The translations under genes and the position numbers were made by a program. From the NCBI GenBank assembly GCA_009885515.1, contig VFKO01000263.1, forward strand, positions 1 to 10,004: DNA of 10,004 bases, read 5' to 3'. The notes under the pieces were generated by a model, which did no database searches, was not told the origin of the DNA, and worked only from the letters and a program-made list of their open reading frames with translations. Shown here in pieces: positions 1 to 7,653 of the stretch. Position 1 is the first letter of the stretch. Every line of letters starts with the position of its first letter. This DNA comes from Rhodobiaceae bacterium (GTDB lineage Bacteria > Pseudomonadota > Alphaproteobacteria > Micropepsales > Micropepsaceae).

Positions 1-2
1 AC

Positions 3-334
3 GGCGGCCGCGTCTTCAACACGGCCGGCGACGGCTTCATGCTCGAGTTCGGCTCAAGCCTTGCCGCCGTCGAAGCCGCCTTCGAACTCGCCGAAACCTG
101 CGAACCAAAAGTTCGCGTTGGCGTACACCTCGGCGACGTGGCGGTTCAGCCCAACGGCGACCTACTCGGCCACGGTGTCAATGTTGCTGCTCGACTCATG
201 GCGCGCAGCGAGCCTGGCGGCGCACTGGTATCGGGCGCCGTGCGCCAGTCTATTCGCGGGCCGGTCGCTGAGCGTCTGCACTCACAAGGCATGCTCAAGC
301 TCGACAAGATGGCCGAGACCATTGAAGCGTTTGC
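3..334 (+). repeat. Repeated cyclase-head DNA module (partial copy 1)
   Basis: From GGCGGCCGCGTCTTCAACAC to the GACAAGATGGCCGAGAC block and the following GCGTTTGC. It is closely similar at the DNA level to copies at 3431-3890, 5842-6292 and 9077-9525, with long exact runs. Similarity stops after this point and the tails differ. Confidence 0.8.
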
Positions 335-1898
335 CCTAGCCGTAGCCACCGCCGCGGCGTCGACGACAACTACGACACAGCTGAAGAGCGCCGAGCCGTT
401 GGTCGCAGTGCTGCCCTTCGACAACCTCTCGAGCGACCCGGAAATGCAGTTCTTTTCCGACGGTGTTTCGGAAGAAATCATCCAGCGCCTGTCGGGGGGC
501 GCAAATTTGAAAGTCATCGGACGCACGTCATCCTTCCAGTTTCGTGGTGACAAGAAGGCGGATGCCGCGCGGGTGCTGAGATGCTCCCATGTGTTGGACG
601 GCTCGATCCGCCGGGCAGCGGGCCGCGTGCGCGTCGCCGCTCATTTGGTCGATACTTCATCGCAAACGACGCTTTGGTCGGACCGCTACGATCGCGCGCT
701 TGAAGATATCTTTGCGATCCAGGACGAGATCGCAGAGAATATTGCGGGCGCTCTCGATCGTTCATTTTCCAGTGCTGCAATCGCACCGCTCGATCCTGAA
801 ACTTATGACCTTTACCTCAGGGGCAGCGCGCCCGGCTTTTCGCCCGAACAATTGCACAAGAAGATTGGCCTCCTCGAGGAGGTCATCAAACGCGCGCCCA
901 AATTTGCCGACGGTTGGGCAAAGCTGGCAGAATGGCGCAGCCTTTGGCATTTCCATCAGCCATATCCGCAGCGCAAGGCCATTGCCAAGCTGATCTCCAC
1001 TGAAGCCGAATTGGCGTTGTCGCTGGACCGGCAAAATCACTACGCCAAAACCTCGCAATTGCTCGTGATGCCACCGTTCGGGAATTTCCTCGAGTACACA
1101 GCCTTGGCAGATCAACTTCGCCAAGACACCCGCGGTTTGTCATACTCTCCTTTCTACGACCTTTCTTGCATGAGCCTTGTGGCCGTGGGTCGCGTTCGCG
1201 AGGCAATAACGGTCTCAGAGCGCAGGATCGAACGCGATTCCTTGAATGCTGCCTTGCTACACACACGGGGTTTTTGTCTGTGGCATGGCGGTCGCTTCGC
1301 CGAGGCTCGCCAAAGTTTTGAAAGCGTCTTAAGCCAGTGGCCCGACTACATCTATTCGGCAGTCGATCTCATCATAATGGCGGCCTTCGCTGAGGACTGG
1401 GCGGCCGTAGACGCCCTTCTGGCACCCGAACGGCTTGCCAAATTCCCCTTGGGCCATCTCACGGATGCCGCGACCAGCATTGCCTCTACGTTGCGCGACC
1501 CCTCACCGCAAACTCGGCGCCGGCTCATCGAAGCGGCGCATCGACGTTTCGCGGGAACGGGTCATGCCGACTTCACCTCGCTGGCCTTCGCAGCCCAAAT
1601 GGGATTCGTCGAAGTCGACGAGGTCTATGAGATCGCGGCCAAAGCCAAGTTTGGACCAACCGGCGACAGCCACGATGTCATGGGCCCAGACGCCTATCGG
1701 ACCAACTTTCTCTTCCATGCGCACCTTCCGGCTATTCGCAGCGACCCACGCTTCGTCGAACTATGCGCAAGGCTGGGCCTCGTCGAGTATTGGCTCGCAA
1801 CGCAGCATTGGCCCGACTGCGCTGACGAAGTACCCTACGACTTCAGGGCGGAATGCGAGAAGGCCCGCAACATCCCGAAACAGGAGTTCGGGTTTTGA
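3..1898 (+). CDS. Class III adenylate/guanylate cyclase with TolB-like and TPR regions (5' end outside window)
   Basis: The frame is open from the left edge, so the N-terminus is missing; 631 residues are visible. The visible part begins inside the cyclase domain at GGRVFNTAGDGFMLEF. It contains the second metal-binding Asp (visible residue 10), the base-contacting Asp in DLLG (53), and the transition-state Asn and Arg of VNVAAR (60, 64). The usual Lys before the GD motif is Asn (6). A Thr-rich linker follows, then a TolB N-terminal-like (COG5616-type) domain at about 130-250 (LVAVLPFDNLSSDPEMQFFS, then VLDGSIRRAAGRVRVAAHLVD, then IFAIQDEIA). The rest is a helical TPR-type tail ending with a conserved-looking LGLVEYW...HWPD segment. 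No membrane segment is evident, so the protein is probably cytosolic. Family knowledge: it would make cAMP or cGMP from ATP or GTP, with the tail acting as sensor or protein-binding region. Its TGA overlaps the TTG of a cyclase-start remnant. Confidence 0.93.
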   Translation, partial: GGRVFNTAGDGFMLEFGSSLAAVEAAFELAETCEPKVRVGVHLGDVAVQPNGDLLGHGVNVAARLMARSEPGGALVSGAVRQSIRGPVAERLHSQGMLKLDKMAETIEAFALAVATAAASTTTTTQLKSAEPLVAVLPFDNLSSDPEMQFFSDGVSEEIIQRLSGGANLKVIGRTSSFQFRGDKKADAARVLRCSHVLDGSIRRAAGRVRVAAHLVDTSSQTTLWSDRYDRALEDIFAIQDEIAENIAGALDRSFSSAAIAPLDPETYDLYLRGSAPGFSPEQLHKKIGLLEEVIKRAPKFADGWAKLAEWRSLWHFHQPYPQRKAIAKLISTEAELALSLDRQNHYAKTSQLLVMPPFGNFLEYTALADQLRQDTRGLSYSPFYDLSCMSLVAVGRVREAITVSERRIERDSLNAALLHTRGFCLWHGGRFAEARQSFESVLSQWPDYIYSAVDLIIMAAFAEDWAAVDALLAPERLAKFPLGHLTDAATSIASTLRDPSPQTRRRLIEAAHRRFAGTGHADFTSLAFAAQMGFVEVDEVYEIAAKAKFGPTGDSHDVMGPDAYRTNFLFHAHLPAIRSDPRFVELCARLGLVEYWLATQHWPDCADEVPYDFRAECEKARNIPKQEFGF

Positions 1899-1984
1899 TC
1901 GGCACCAGCCGTAAACTCGCCACCATCGTGGCCCTCGACGTCGCCGGTGACGACGCGCGCACGACGGCGGAGGTCGCGGCGTGA
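1895..1984 (+). pseudogene. 29-codon remnant of a cyclase 5' end, possible coupling micro-ORF
   Basis: The TTG at 1895 overlaps the stop of the preceding cyclase (TTGA). The reading frame gives MIGTSRKLATIVALDVAG, then DDARTTAEVAA, then TGA at 1982-1984. This is the start of the cyclase head found intact in the genes starting at 3410, 5818 and 9062. Relative to them it lacks 21 bp in frame, the codons for YSARTEA, and it stops where the others continue with LRKVIE. Its TGA overlaps both candidate starts of the next gene (GTG 1981, ATG 1984), and that gene's Shine-Dalgarno lies inside it. It cannot make a working cyclase. It may be simple debris of recombination, or it may pass ribosomes from one gene to the next. 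Confidence 0.8.
1969..1973 (+). promoter_or_regulatory. Shine-Dalgarno GGAGG for the DUF5939-type cyclase
   Basis: GGAGG lies 7 nt before GTG 1981 and 10 nt before ATG 1984. It is derived from the ACGGCGGAGGT codons (TAEV) that every cyclase head in the window carries internally. A coding motif of the old cyclase therefore appears to have become the ribosome-binding site of the next gene. Confidence 0.6.
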
Positions 1985-3417
1985 TGACATCGAACCTCAA
2001 CGAAGGTCTGCTGGCCGACCGTCTCGCCGCCACGCAAGCGACTTATCGCGGCGACCGCGTCCTCGTGAACGCACTTGGGGACTTCATTCGCTCCGCCTCT
2101 GAACGCCAGATCGTGCGGATCAATCCGATCGCTTTCGCCCGGGCACGGAACTTGCCCGAGCAACAGGTCATTGATCTGTTCCTGCACGCGCGCAAGGCCG
2201 GCTTGCTGACCATGGAGTGGCACTATGTCTGCCGCGGGTGCGGCCAGATTGTTGAGAGCTTTACCGTGCTCAACGATGCGGGCGAGCACTTCTTCTGCAA
2301 CACGTGTCTGGGTCATCGCGACGCCGACTTGAGCGACTTCGTCGAGGTCGGATTCTCGGTTTCGCCTGCGGTGCGCGCATCCCGCTTTCTTGCCCCCTCG
2401 AACCTGACAGCCGAGGAGAACGCTGAGTTCTCCGTATCGGAGAACGCACTCAACGCCGATTCCATTCCGCTTCGCCAGGTCTTCAAACGCGACACAATAT
2501 TCGTTTGCTACGTCGACGCCGGAGAAACCAGAACGTTCAATCTGATGTTGGAGCCCGGTCACGTGGGGTTTTCGCACGGCCGGGATCTTGAAGTGAAAGT
2601 GGGCAAATCCGGACCCAACGATCCCGTTCACTGCGTGTATCGTGAAAACCGCGTCCCCGAGCCAGTCGTTGAAGTTGCGCCCGGGCCGCTTGAATTCCAC
2701 CTGACCAATGGCACGTCATCGCGCTTCAGGGCTTTGGCCTTGAAGATTGTGAATCCGGAACGGTGGAGCGTCAAGCTCGCCGATTTCCTGTCAGGCTCGC
2801 AACTTCTGTCGACGCAGACGTTTCTCGACCTCTTTCCTTCGGAAACGCTGATGAGTTCCGGCGGTCTGGCGGTTAAGCGCGTGACGCTGCTCTTCACCGA
2901 CCTTAAGGGGTCGACGGCGCTGTACGACCGGATCGGCGACATGAAGGCATTCAATCTGGTGCGCCAGCACTTCGGCGTTCTGCGCGATGTGATCACGGCC
3001 AATGAGGGGGCGCTGGTCAAAACCATCGGCGATGCCGTCATGGCAAGTTTCACCGAACCGTCCAATGCGGTGCGCGCAGCCCGGGACATGCTGACGCAGA
3101 TTGCTGAGTACAATGCGGCCGCAGGAGAGGAGATCATCGTACTCAAGATCGGCGCGCATTGCGGCCCATGTCTGGCGGTCACACTGAACGATCACCTCGA
3201 TTACTTCGGCCAGACAGTGAACCTCGCGGCCCGCGTGCAAGGCTTGGCGGAGGCGAACGAGATCTGGTTGACCGACGATTTGTATCGGCAAGCGGGCTTA
3301 AGCCCGGATCTCAAGGACTATGACGCCGATCAACTTAGCGTTCGGGTCAAAGGCATCGACCGCGAAGTTCTCGTGCACCGATTGCGACTTCAAAAGGCCG
3401 GACACCCTCGTGGCTGA
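1981..3417 (+). CDS. Class III adenylate/guanylate cyclase with N-terminal zinc-ribbon DUF5939-type domain
   Basis: 478 residues from GTG 1981; ATG 1984 is an equally possible start. Residues about 1-280 resemble the DUF5939 region found in front of some bacterial cyclases. This includes a four-cysteine zinc-ribbon pattern, C84-x2-C87 and C106-x2-C109, within MEWHYVCRGCG and FFCNTCLG, followed by a region rich in beta-strand-like sequence. Residues about 297-440 form a complete cyclase domain: first metal Asp in FTDLKGST (D307), base-selecting Lys in VKTIGDAVM (K347), second metal Asp (D351), base-selecting Asp in DYFGQTVN (D407), and transition-state N414 and R418. The canonical set suggests an active adenylyl cyclase, which is a family-based inference. 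No membrane segment is seen. Unlike its neighbours it has no TolB-like or TPR region, and its DNA sequence is unrelated to the repeated head. It overlaps the next gene by 8 nt. Confidence 0.93.
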   Translation: MMTSNLNEGLLADRLAATQATYRGDRVLVNALGDFIRSASERQIVRINPIAFARARNLPEQQVIDLFLHARKAGLLTMEWHYVCRGCGQIVESFTVLNDAGEHFFCNTCLGHRDADLSDFVEVGFSVSPAVRASRFLAPSNLTAEENAEFSVSENALNADSIPLRQVFKRDTIFVCYVDAGETRTFNLMLEPGHVGFSHGRDLEVKVGKSGPNDPVHCVYRENRVPEPVVEVAPGPLEFHLTNGTSSRFRALALKIVNPERWSVKLADFLSGSQLLSTQTFLDLFPSETLMSSGGLAVKRVTLLFTDLKGSTALYDRIGDMKAFNLVRQHFGVLRDVITANEGALVKTIGDAVMASFTEPSNAVRAARDMLTQIAEYNAAAGEEIIVLKIGAHCGPCLAVTLNDHLDYFGQTVNLAARVQGLAEANEIWLTDDLYRQAGLSPDLKDYDADQLSVRVKGIDREVLVHRLRLQKAGHPRG

Positions 3418-5122
3418 AGACACACCCACCCGCAAACTCGCCACCATCGTGGCCCTCGACGTCGCCGGCTACTCGGCGCGGACGGAGGCTGATGAGGCGC
3501 GCACGACGGCGGAGGTGGCGGCGCTGCGCAAGGTCATTGAAGGGATCGCCGCGAAGCACGGAGGCAGGGTATTCAACACCGCCGGCGACGGCTTCATGCT
3601 CGAGTTCGGCTCCAGCCTCTCAGCTGTCGAAGCCGCCTTCGAACTCGCCGAAACCTGCGAACCCAAAGTCCGCGTCGGCGTCCACCTGGGCGATGTGGTG
3701 GTGCAGTCGAACGGCGACCTCCTCGGCCACGGCGTCAACGTTGCCGCGCGGTTGATGGCAAAGAGTGATCCCGGCAGCGCGCTCGTGTCCGCCACTGTGC
3801 GCCAGACAATACGCGGTCCACTCGCCGGGCGCTTGCAATCGCGGGGTCTGCTCAAACTCGACAAGATGGCCGAGACGATTGAGGCGTTTGCGCTTGCTTC
3901 AGCCGCGCTGTCGCCGAACGCTACGCCGTCCGCGCCTGTCAGACCCTCCATCGCCGCGCTCAGGTTCGCCAATCTGGGCGGCGATCCGGAGCAGCAATAC
4001 TTTGCCGACGGCATGGTTGAAGACGTTCTGACCGGCCTGTCCCGGATCAAGGGACTGTCCGTCATCGCACGCAATTCGAGCTTTGCCCTCAGCAACGCAT
4101 CTGTCGATGTCCGCAAGACGGCGGGCGAGCTTGGCGCGCGCTACGTCCTGGAGGGGAGCGTTCGCAAGAGTGGAGACCGCGTGCGCGTGACCGCACAATT
4201 GATTGAGGCTGAAAGCGCGCGCTCCGTCTGGAGCGCACGTTATGATCGCAAGCTGGATGAAATCTTTGCCTTGCAGGATGAGCTGGCCATGAGCGTCGTG
4301 GCGGCGATCGAGCCCAACCTGCGCGCGGCGGAGATCGAGCGGGTCAAGCGCAAGCGTCCCGACAATCTGGATGCCTATGATCTGCTGCTGCGCGCCTTGC
4401 CACTGATCTACCCCGCGATGCCTGATGGCGCAGCCCAGGGAATTCGACTGATCGAAAAAGCAATTGCCAAGGAACCGGATTTCGCCCAGGCGCACGCATT
4501 TGCTGCGTGGGCACACGAGATCGTGTTCATGCGCGGCGGCGGCCGCGACGATGATCGCGTTGCCGCCATCCGCCACGCTCAGGCGGCGCTTGCCCACGGC
4601 CGCGACGACGCCATCTCCTTGGCGCTGGGCGGCTTTGTCATGGGCGTGGTGGCGCATGATCGCGTCGCGGCACGGCAAGCGTTTGAGGCAGCGCTCGAGC
4701 TCAGCCCTTCGTGCGCGCTGGCATATATGTTGGGAAGCGTGGTGTATGCACTTGGCGGCGATGCGGCGAGGGCCATCGAGTGGGGCGAAGAAGCAATTCG
4801 ACTGAGCCCGCGCGATCCGCTTATATACTCTCCACTCTTGTCCATCACGTTCGGTCACATTGTGCGAGGCGAAGACGAAGCAGCGTTTGTGGCGGCGCAA
4901 AAGACCCTGCACGCAAATCCGACATGGACAACGTCGCATATCCTCATGGCTGCGACACAGGGCCGCTTAGGGGATGTCAAAGGCGCGGCGGCGTCTGCAA
5001 CACGGGTGCTCGAGTTGCAGCCTGACTTCACCATCAGCGGCTTTTGCACCGCGTTTGGACTTCCGCCGTCAGTTGCCACACCGCTTGGTGAAGGTCTGCG
5101 CCGGGCAGGTCTTCATGATTGA
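3410..5122 (+). CDS. Class III adenylate/guanylate cyclase with TolB-like and TPR regions
   Basis: 570 residues from GTG 3410. This start gives VAEDTPTRKLATIVALDVAGY, matching the N-termini of the sister genes, and overlaps the previous stop by 8 nt, with AAAAGG about 12 nt upstream. The cyclase domain is about 10-165, with metal Asp residues D17 and D60, base-contacting D103, and transition-state N110 and R114. The usual base-selecting Lys is Asn (N56 in FNTAGDG). After a short Ala/Pro linker, a TolB N-terminal-like domain spans about 179-300 (IAALRFANLGGDPEQQYFAD, then YVLEGSVRKSGDRVRVTAQL, then IFALQDELA). TPR-like repeats follow to the end, for example around AIAKEPDFAQAHAFAAWAH and AIRLSPRDP. 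No signal peptide or membrane segment is seen, so it is probably cytosolic. It would make a cyclic nucleotide under control of the tail (inference). A TTG overlaps its stop (ATTGA). Confidence 0.93.
   Translation: MAEDTPTRKLATIVALDVAGYSARTEADEARTTAEVAALRKVIEGIAAKHGGRVFNTAGDGFMLEFGSSLSAVEAAFELAETCEPKVRVGVHLGDVVVQSNGDLLGHGVNVAARLMAKSDPGSALVSATVRQTIRGPLAGRLQSRGLLKLDKMAETIEAFALASAALSPNATPSAPVRPSIAALRFANLGGDPEQQYFADGMVEDVLTGLSRIKGLSVIARNSSFALSNASVDVRKTAGELGARYVLEGSVRKSGDRVRVTAQLIEAESARSVWSARYDRKLDEIFALQDELAMSVVAAIEPNLRAAEIERVKRKRPDNLDAYDLLLRALPLIYPAMPDGAAQGIRLIEKAIAKEPDFAQAHAFAAWAHEIVFMRGGGRDDDRVAAIRHAQAALAHGRDDAISLALGGFVMGVVAHDRVAARQAFEAALELSPSCALAYMLGSVVYALGGDAARAIEWGEEAIRLSPRDPLIYSPLLSITFGHIVRGEDEAAFVAAQKTLHANPTWTTSHILMAATQGRLGDVKGAAASATRVLELQPDFTISGFCTAFGLPPSVATPLGEGLRRAGLHD
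3431..3890 (+). repeat. Repeated cyclase-head DNA module (copy 2)
   Basis: Begins CGCAAACTCGCCACCATCGT and ends at GAGGCGTTTG. Its first 38 bases are identical to 7593-7630 and differ by one base from 1910-1947. Third codon positions are also largely conserved between copies, pointing to recent duplication or gene conversion. Confidence 0.8.
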
Positions 5123-5210
5123 CAGCGCAACGAGCCGCCGAGCCGTTGGTCGCGGATTGCGCCGATCTCTCTGTTGAACCATTGTCTTTGTATCCAACCC
5201 CAACGCAAGC

Positions 5211-5214
5211 GGAG
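5211..5214 (+). promoter_or_regulatory. Shine-Dalgarno GGAG deciding the start at 5221
   Basis: GCGGAG ends 6 nt before ATG 5221. This is much better placed than anything before the upstream in-frame TTG at 5119, so ATG 5221 is preferred as the start of the small membrane protein. Confidence 0.6.
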
Positions 5215-5220
5215 CTATCG

Positions 5221-5748
5221 ATGTCAATTGAGGAAGTCGGTGTTGTCAGCGATATCGTCGGGTCCGTCGCTGTGGTTTTGACGCTCTTTTTTCTCGCGTT
5301 TCAAGTCAACCGCGCGAGACGGGAATTGGCCCGGGAGAATGCGCGCGCGATGATACGCCACAACAGCGAAATCTTGTTGCGACTGTCCGACAATCCAGAC
5401 CTGTTGGATGTCTACATGAGGGGGCAAAAAAGCTTCGAGAGTTTGACCGAGGCCGAGCGCATCAAATTGGGAAACTGGCTTTTCACCTGGGTCACCGAGA
5501 CCGAGCAGGGCTTTATTGATCGGAAGCAAAAAGACTTTTCGGGTCTCGATCTCGACGGGTATTTGGAGGGACTTGCGCTAGTGTTTCGAAGCGACGGCGG
5601 CAAAGCCATGTGGCCACGATTGAAGGGATGGTTTGACCCTGACTTTTGCGAAGCACTCGAGCGTCAAGTGGCAAGGTCCAGCACGACCATGATTGAGCAA
5701 ATCACGGACCCGGCGTGGCAACCGTCGCCTCCAGCGCAACACCGCTGA
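5221..5748 (+). CDS. Small single-pass membrane protein of unknown function
   Basis: 175 residues from ATG 5221. One hydrophobic segment at about 8-28 (VSDIVGSVAVVLTLFFLAFQ) is followed by Arg-rich VNRARRELAREN, which suggests an N-out membrane anchor with a cytosolic helical body. The body holds LRLSDNPDLLDVYMRG, LTEAERIKLGNWLFTWVTETEQGFIDR and a Trp/Pro-containing C-terminal part. The pattern of a short N-terminal membrane helix ending in LAFQV, then an 'NPDL..' stretch, then 'LTEAER' looks like a widespread family of uncharacterised proteins, but I cannot name a function. It sits 98 nt after one cyclase and 69 nt before the next, on the same strand, so it is probably co-transcribed. An in-frame TTG at 5119 would add 34 residues and overlap the previous stop. 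Confidence 0.82.
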   Translation: MSIEEVGVVSDIVGSVAVVLTLFFLAFQVNRARRELARENARAMIRHNSEILLRLSDNPDLLDVYMRGQKSFESLTEAERIKLGNWLFTWVTETEQGFIDRKQKDFSGLDLDGYLEGLALVFRSDGGKAMWPRLKGWFDPDFCEALERQVARSSTTMIEQITDPAWQPSPPAQHR

Positions 5749-5805
5749 CAGCGCTTCCGGCCACCCGCTTGCTGACCCACAAAATGTGCTAGCTTCCGCC
5801 GCAAA

Positions 5806-5812
5806 GGGGAGA
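5806..5812 (+). promoter_or_regulatory. Shine-Dalgarno GGGGAGA for the TTG start at 5818
   Basis: AAAGGGGAGA ends 5 nt before TTG 5818. The strong purine-rich site supports this rare start codon, which places the N-terminus (MSDTAARRLATIVALD) in register with the sister cyclases. Confidence 0.6.
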
Positions 5813-5817
5813 CTCCA

Positions 5818-7581
5818 TTGTCCGATACGGCTGCCAGACGCCTCGCCACCATCGTGGCCCTCGACGTCGCCGGTTACTCGGCGCGGACGGAGGCTGACGA
5901 GGCGCGCACGACGGCGGAGGTGGCAAGCCTGCGCAAGGTGATCGAAGCCATCGCCGCCAAACACGGCGGCCGCGTCTTCAACACCGCCGGCGACGGCTTC
6001 ATGCTCGAGTTCGGCTCCAGCCTCTCAGCCGTCGAAGCCGCGTTCGAGTTGGCCGAAACCTGCGACCCCAAAGTCCGCGTCGGTGTCCACCTCGGTGACG
6101 TCGTGGTGCAACCCAACGGCGACCTGCTTGGCCACGGCGTCAACGTCGCCGCGCGGTTGATGGCACGGAGCGATCCGGGTTCGGCGCTTGTATCGGCTGA
6201 TGTGCGACGCACCGTTCGGGGGCCGCTGGCCGAGCGTTTGCAATCGCGCGGCATTCTCAAGCTCGACAAGATGGCCGAAACCATCGAGGCCTTTACGCTG
6301 ACCACCGCGCCCTCGGCCTCAGTTTCCGGCAAGTCAATACCAGCTCATCCTCAGAGCACATCGGACGGCTCGCGGATCGTCGTCCTGCCGTTCCGTGCCC
6401 GCGCCAATGACGATATTGAAATGGTGACGGCCGAGGGGCTGACGGACGATGTCACCACGCTACTGACGTCGGTGAGAGAATTGAGTGTCACACCGCGGAA
6501 CTCGGTTCGCCGAACCCTAGAGCCGCACGACAACCCGGTGCAGATCGCAAAGGAACTGACCTGCAGATACGCGGTGACAGGGAGCGTGCGGCGAAGCGGG
6601 GACAAATTGCGCGTCTCCGTCGAACTCATCGACGTCAGCGACAATCAGCAGAAATGGTCACAAAAATTCGACCGTCCCGCTGAAGATATTTTCGCCATTC
6701 AGGACGAGATCGCCAAAGGCGTTGTGGCAGCAGTAGGCGGCGTGATCAACCGGGCAGAAGGGTTGCGTGCCTTGCGGCAACATCCCGACAGCCTGCAAGC
6801 CTGGGAGTTGACGCGCCGCGCCATGTCTATCAGCTGGGACTGGCGGCCGGCGACATTGCAGCAGGGGATGCTGGATGCACGCAAGGCGCTTGAATTTGAT
6901 CCGAACTATGCCCTGGCCCATGGTTGGCTCGCATGCATCCTTGCCTGGCGTGCCGCGACCGGCTGGACTCTTAATGTCGAGCTTGAACGCGCGGAAGCCA
7001 TTCGCGAGGCAGACGACGCGGTCAGGTTCGGCTTCGACAACCCTGAGGCTCTCTGGCCGGCGCTGACTGCCTACTGGGTGGCCGGAGCTCCGGAGCGAAC
7101 AATCGCGGTCTTTGAGAGATCGATCGCGCGCCAACCTGATATCTTCCTGACCATGCCCTTCGCCATGGCTATCATCGGCACCGGCTATGCGCGGGCAGGA
7201 CGTGTCGAAGAGGGACTGGCATTGATCGGGCAACTCGAAAGCGCCTATCCGCATGACCAATGGGGCGCTGTTTGGACGCGGGTTAACGTAGGCTACTCGG
7301 AATTGTGCCGAGGCAATTATGCCCGCGTCGCCGAGGTGTTGGTCAATCCGCCCTCTGAACATGACGGCATGTGCCGGGTCGTGGCGCTCATGAATCTCGG
7401 CCGGGACGATGAAGCCAAAGAGCAGTTCCTGCGCCTCAGGAAGGCCAATCCCGCAATCGCACTTGACCACTTCGTCGAGTATTTCAAGGATTACTCTGCC
7501 GATCGCAGAATCGGTGCTGAGCTGTCCGCCGGCCTTGCCCGATTGAGGGACTTGCTGAAGGCCTCGGGTGAGGCGACATGA
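5818..7581 (+). CDS. Class III adenylate/guanylate cyclase with TolB-like and TPR regions
   Basis: 587 residues from TTG 5818, a start chosen by its strong Shine-Dalgarno and by alignment with sister N-termini. The cyclase domain is about 9-162, with metal Asp residues D16 and D59, base-contacting D102, and transition-state N109 and R113; Asn (N55) replaces the base-selecting Lys. A Ser/Pro-rich linker at 163-184 leads to a TolB N-terminal-like domain at about 185-305 (RIVVLPFRARANDDIEMV, then YAVTGSVRRSGDKLRVSVEL, then IFAIQDEIAKGVVAAV). The remainder is a helical TPR-like tail (for example RKALEFDPNYALAHGWLACI). No membrane segment is seen. It would make cAMP or a related nucleotide in the cytosol (family inference). 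Its TGA (7579-7581) overlaps the ATG (7578) of a truncated cyclase start, so it was once followed directly by another coupled cyclase. Confidence 0.94.
   Translation: MSDTAARRLATIVALDVAGYSARTEADEARTTAEVASLRKVIEAIAAKHGGRVFNTAGDGFMLEFGSSLSAVEAAFELAETCDPKVRVGVHLGDVVVQPNGDLLGHGVNVAARLMARSDPGSALVSADVRRTVRGPLAERLQSRGILKLDKMAETIEAFTLTTAPSASVSGKSIPAHPQSTSDGSRIVVLPFRARANDDIEMVTAEGLTDDVTTLLTSVRELSVTPRNSVRRTLEPHDNPVQIAKELTCRYAVTGSVRRSGDKLRVSVELIDVSDNQQKWSQKFDRPAEDIFAIQDEIAKGVVAAVGGVINRAEGLRALRQHPDSLQAWELTRRAMSISWDWRPATLQQGMLDARKALEFDPNYALAHGWLACILAWRAATGWTLNVELERAEAIREADDAVRFGFDNPEALWPALTAYWVAGAPERTIAVFERSIARQPDIFLTMPFAMAIIGTGYARAGRVEEGLALIGQLESAYPHDQWGAVWTRVNVGYSELCRGNYARVAEVLVNPPSEHDGMCRVVALMNLGRDDEAKEQFLRLRKANPAIALDHFVEYFKDYSADRRIGAELSAGLARLRDLLKASGEAT
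5842..6292 (+). repeat. Repeated cyclase-head DNA module (copy 3)
   Basis: Begins CTCGCCACCATCGTGGCCCT. It shares with 9077-9525 a long exact run through the codons for SARTEADEART, and another around GGCGGCCGCGTCTTCAACAC. Similarity fades after the DKMAETIEAF codons. Confidence 0.8.
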
Positions 7582-7634
7582 CCGGCACCACCCGCAAACT
7601 CGCCACCATCGTGGCCCTCGACGTCGCCGGTTAT
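7574..7634 (+). repeat. 61-bp direct repeat, left copy, flanking the ATPase segment
   Basis: It begins CGACATGACC and ends GCCGGTTAT. It matches 9058-9118 at 56 of 61 positions by direct reading. Both copies are the start region of a cyclase gene, and the ATPase gene with its promoter region lies between them. Confidence 0.85.
7578..7634 (+). pseudogene. Remnant of a cyclase 5' end truncated next to the ATPase gene
   Basis: ATG 7578 overlaps the preceding stop as ATGA and has GTGAGG 4 nt upstream. It encodes MTGTTRKLATIVALDVAGY, the exact start of the cyclase family, and then loses similarity after the GGTTAT at 7629-7634. The frame runs on as AVKLTLLSLPPPPRSTP to a TGA at 7686-7688, antisense to the end of the ATPase gene. 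Only the first metal-binding Asp motif is left, so it cannot be a functional cyclase. A 36-residue peptide could still be translated by coupling. Confidence 0.8.
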
Positions 7635-7653
7635 GCGGTCAAGTTGACTCTTC

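Noticed and set aside
1843..2700. Long antisense open frames, for example 1843-2700 and 3899-4939 on the - strand
   Set aside because: They lie opposite well-supported cyclase genes and show no domain pattern; long antisense frames are expected in GC-rich coding DNA.
3320..3409. Upstream in-frame ATG extending the second TolB-type cyclase by 30 residues
   Set aside because: The added residues overlap the previous gene by nearly 100 nt, have no counterpart in sister proteins, and GTG 3410 gives the family N-terminus with a short overlap.
5119..5220. TTG 5119 as the start of the small membrane protein
   Set aside because: It would overlap the previous stop neatly, but ATG 5221 has a much better Shine-Dalgarno and puts the membrane helix near the N-terminus. 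I kept it only as an alternative.
5769..5795. Possible promoter before TTG 5818 (TTGCTG and TAGCTT)
   Set aside because: The spacing is only 15 nt and both hexamers are weak. The gene can be served by read-through from upstream.
7581..7653. Intrinsic terminator between the converging genes
   Set aside because: No GC-rich hairpin followed by a T run was found on either strand.
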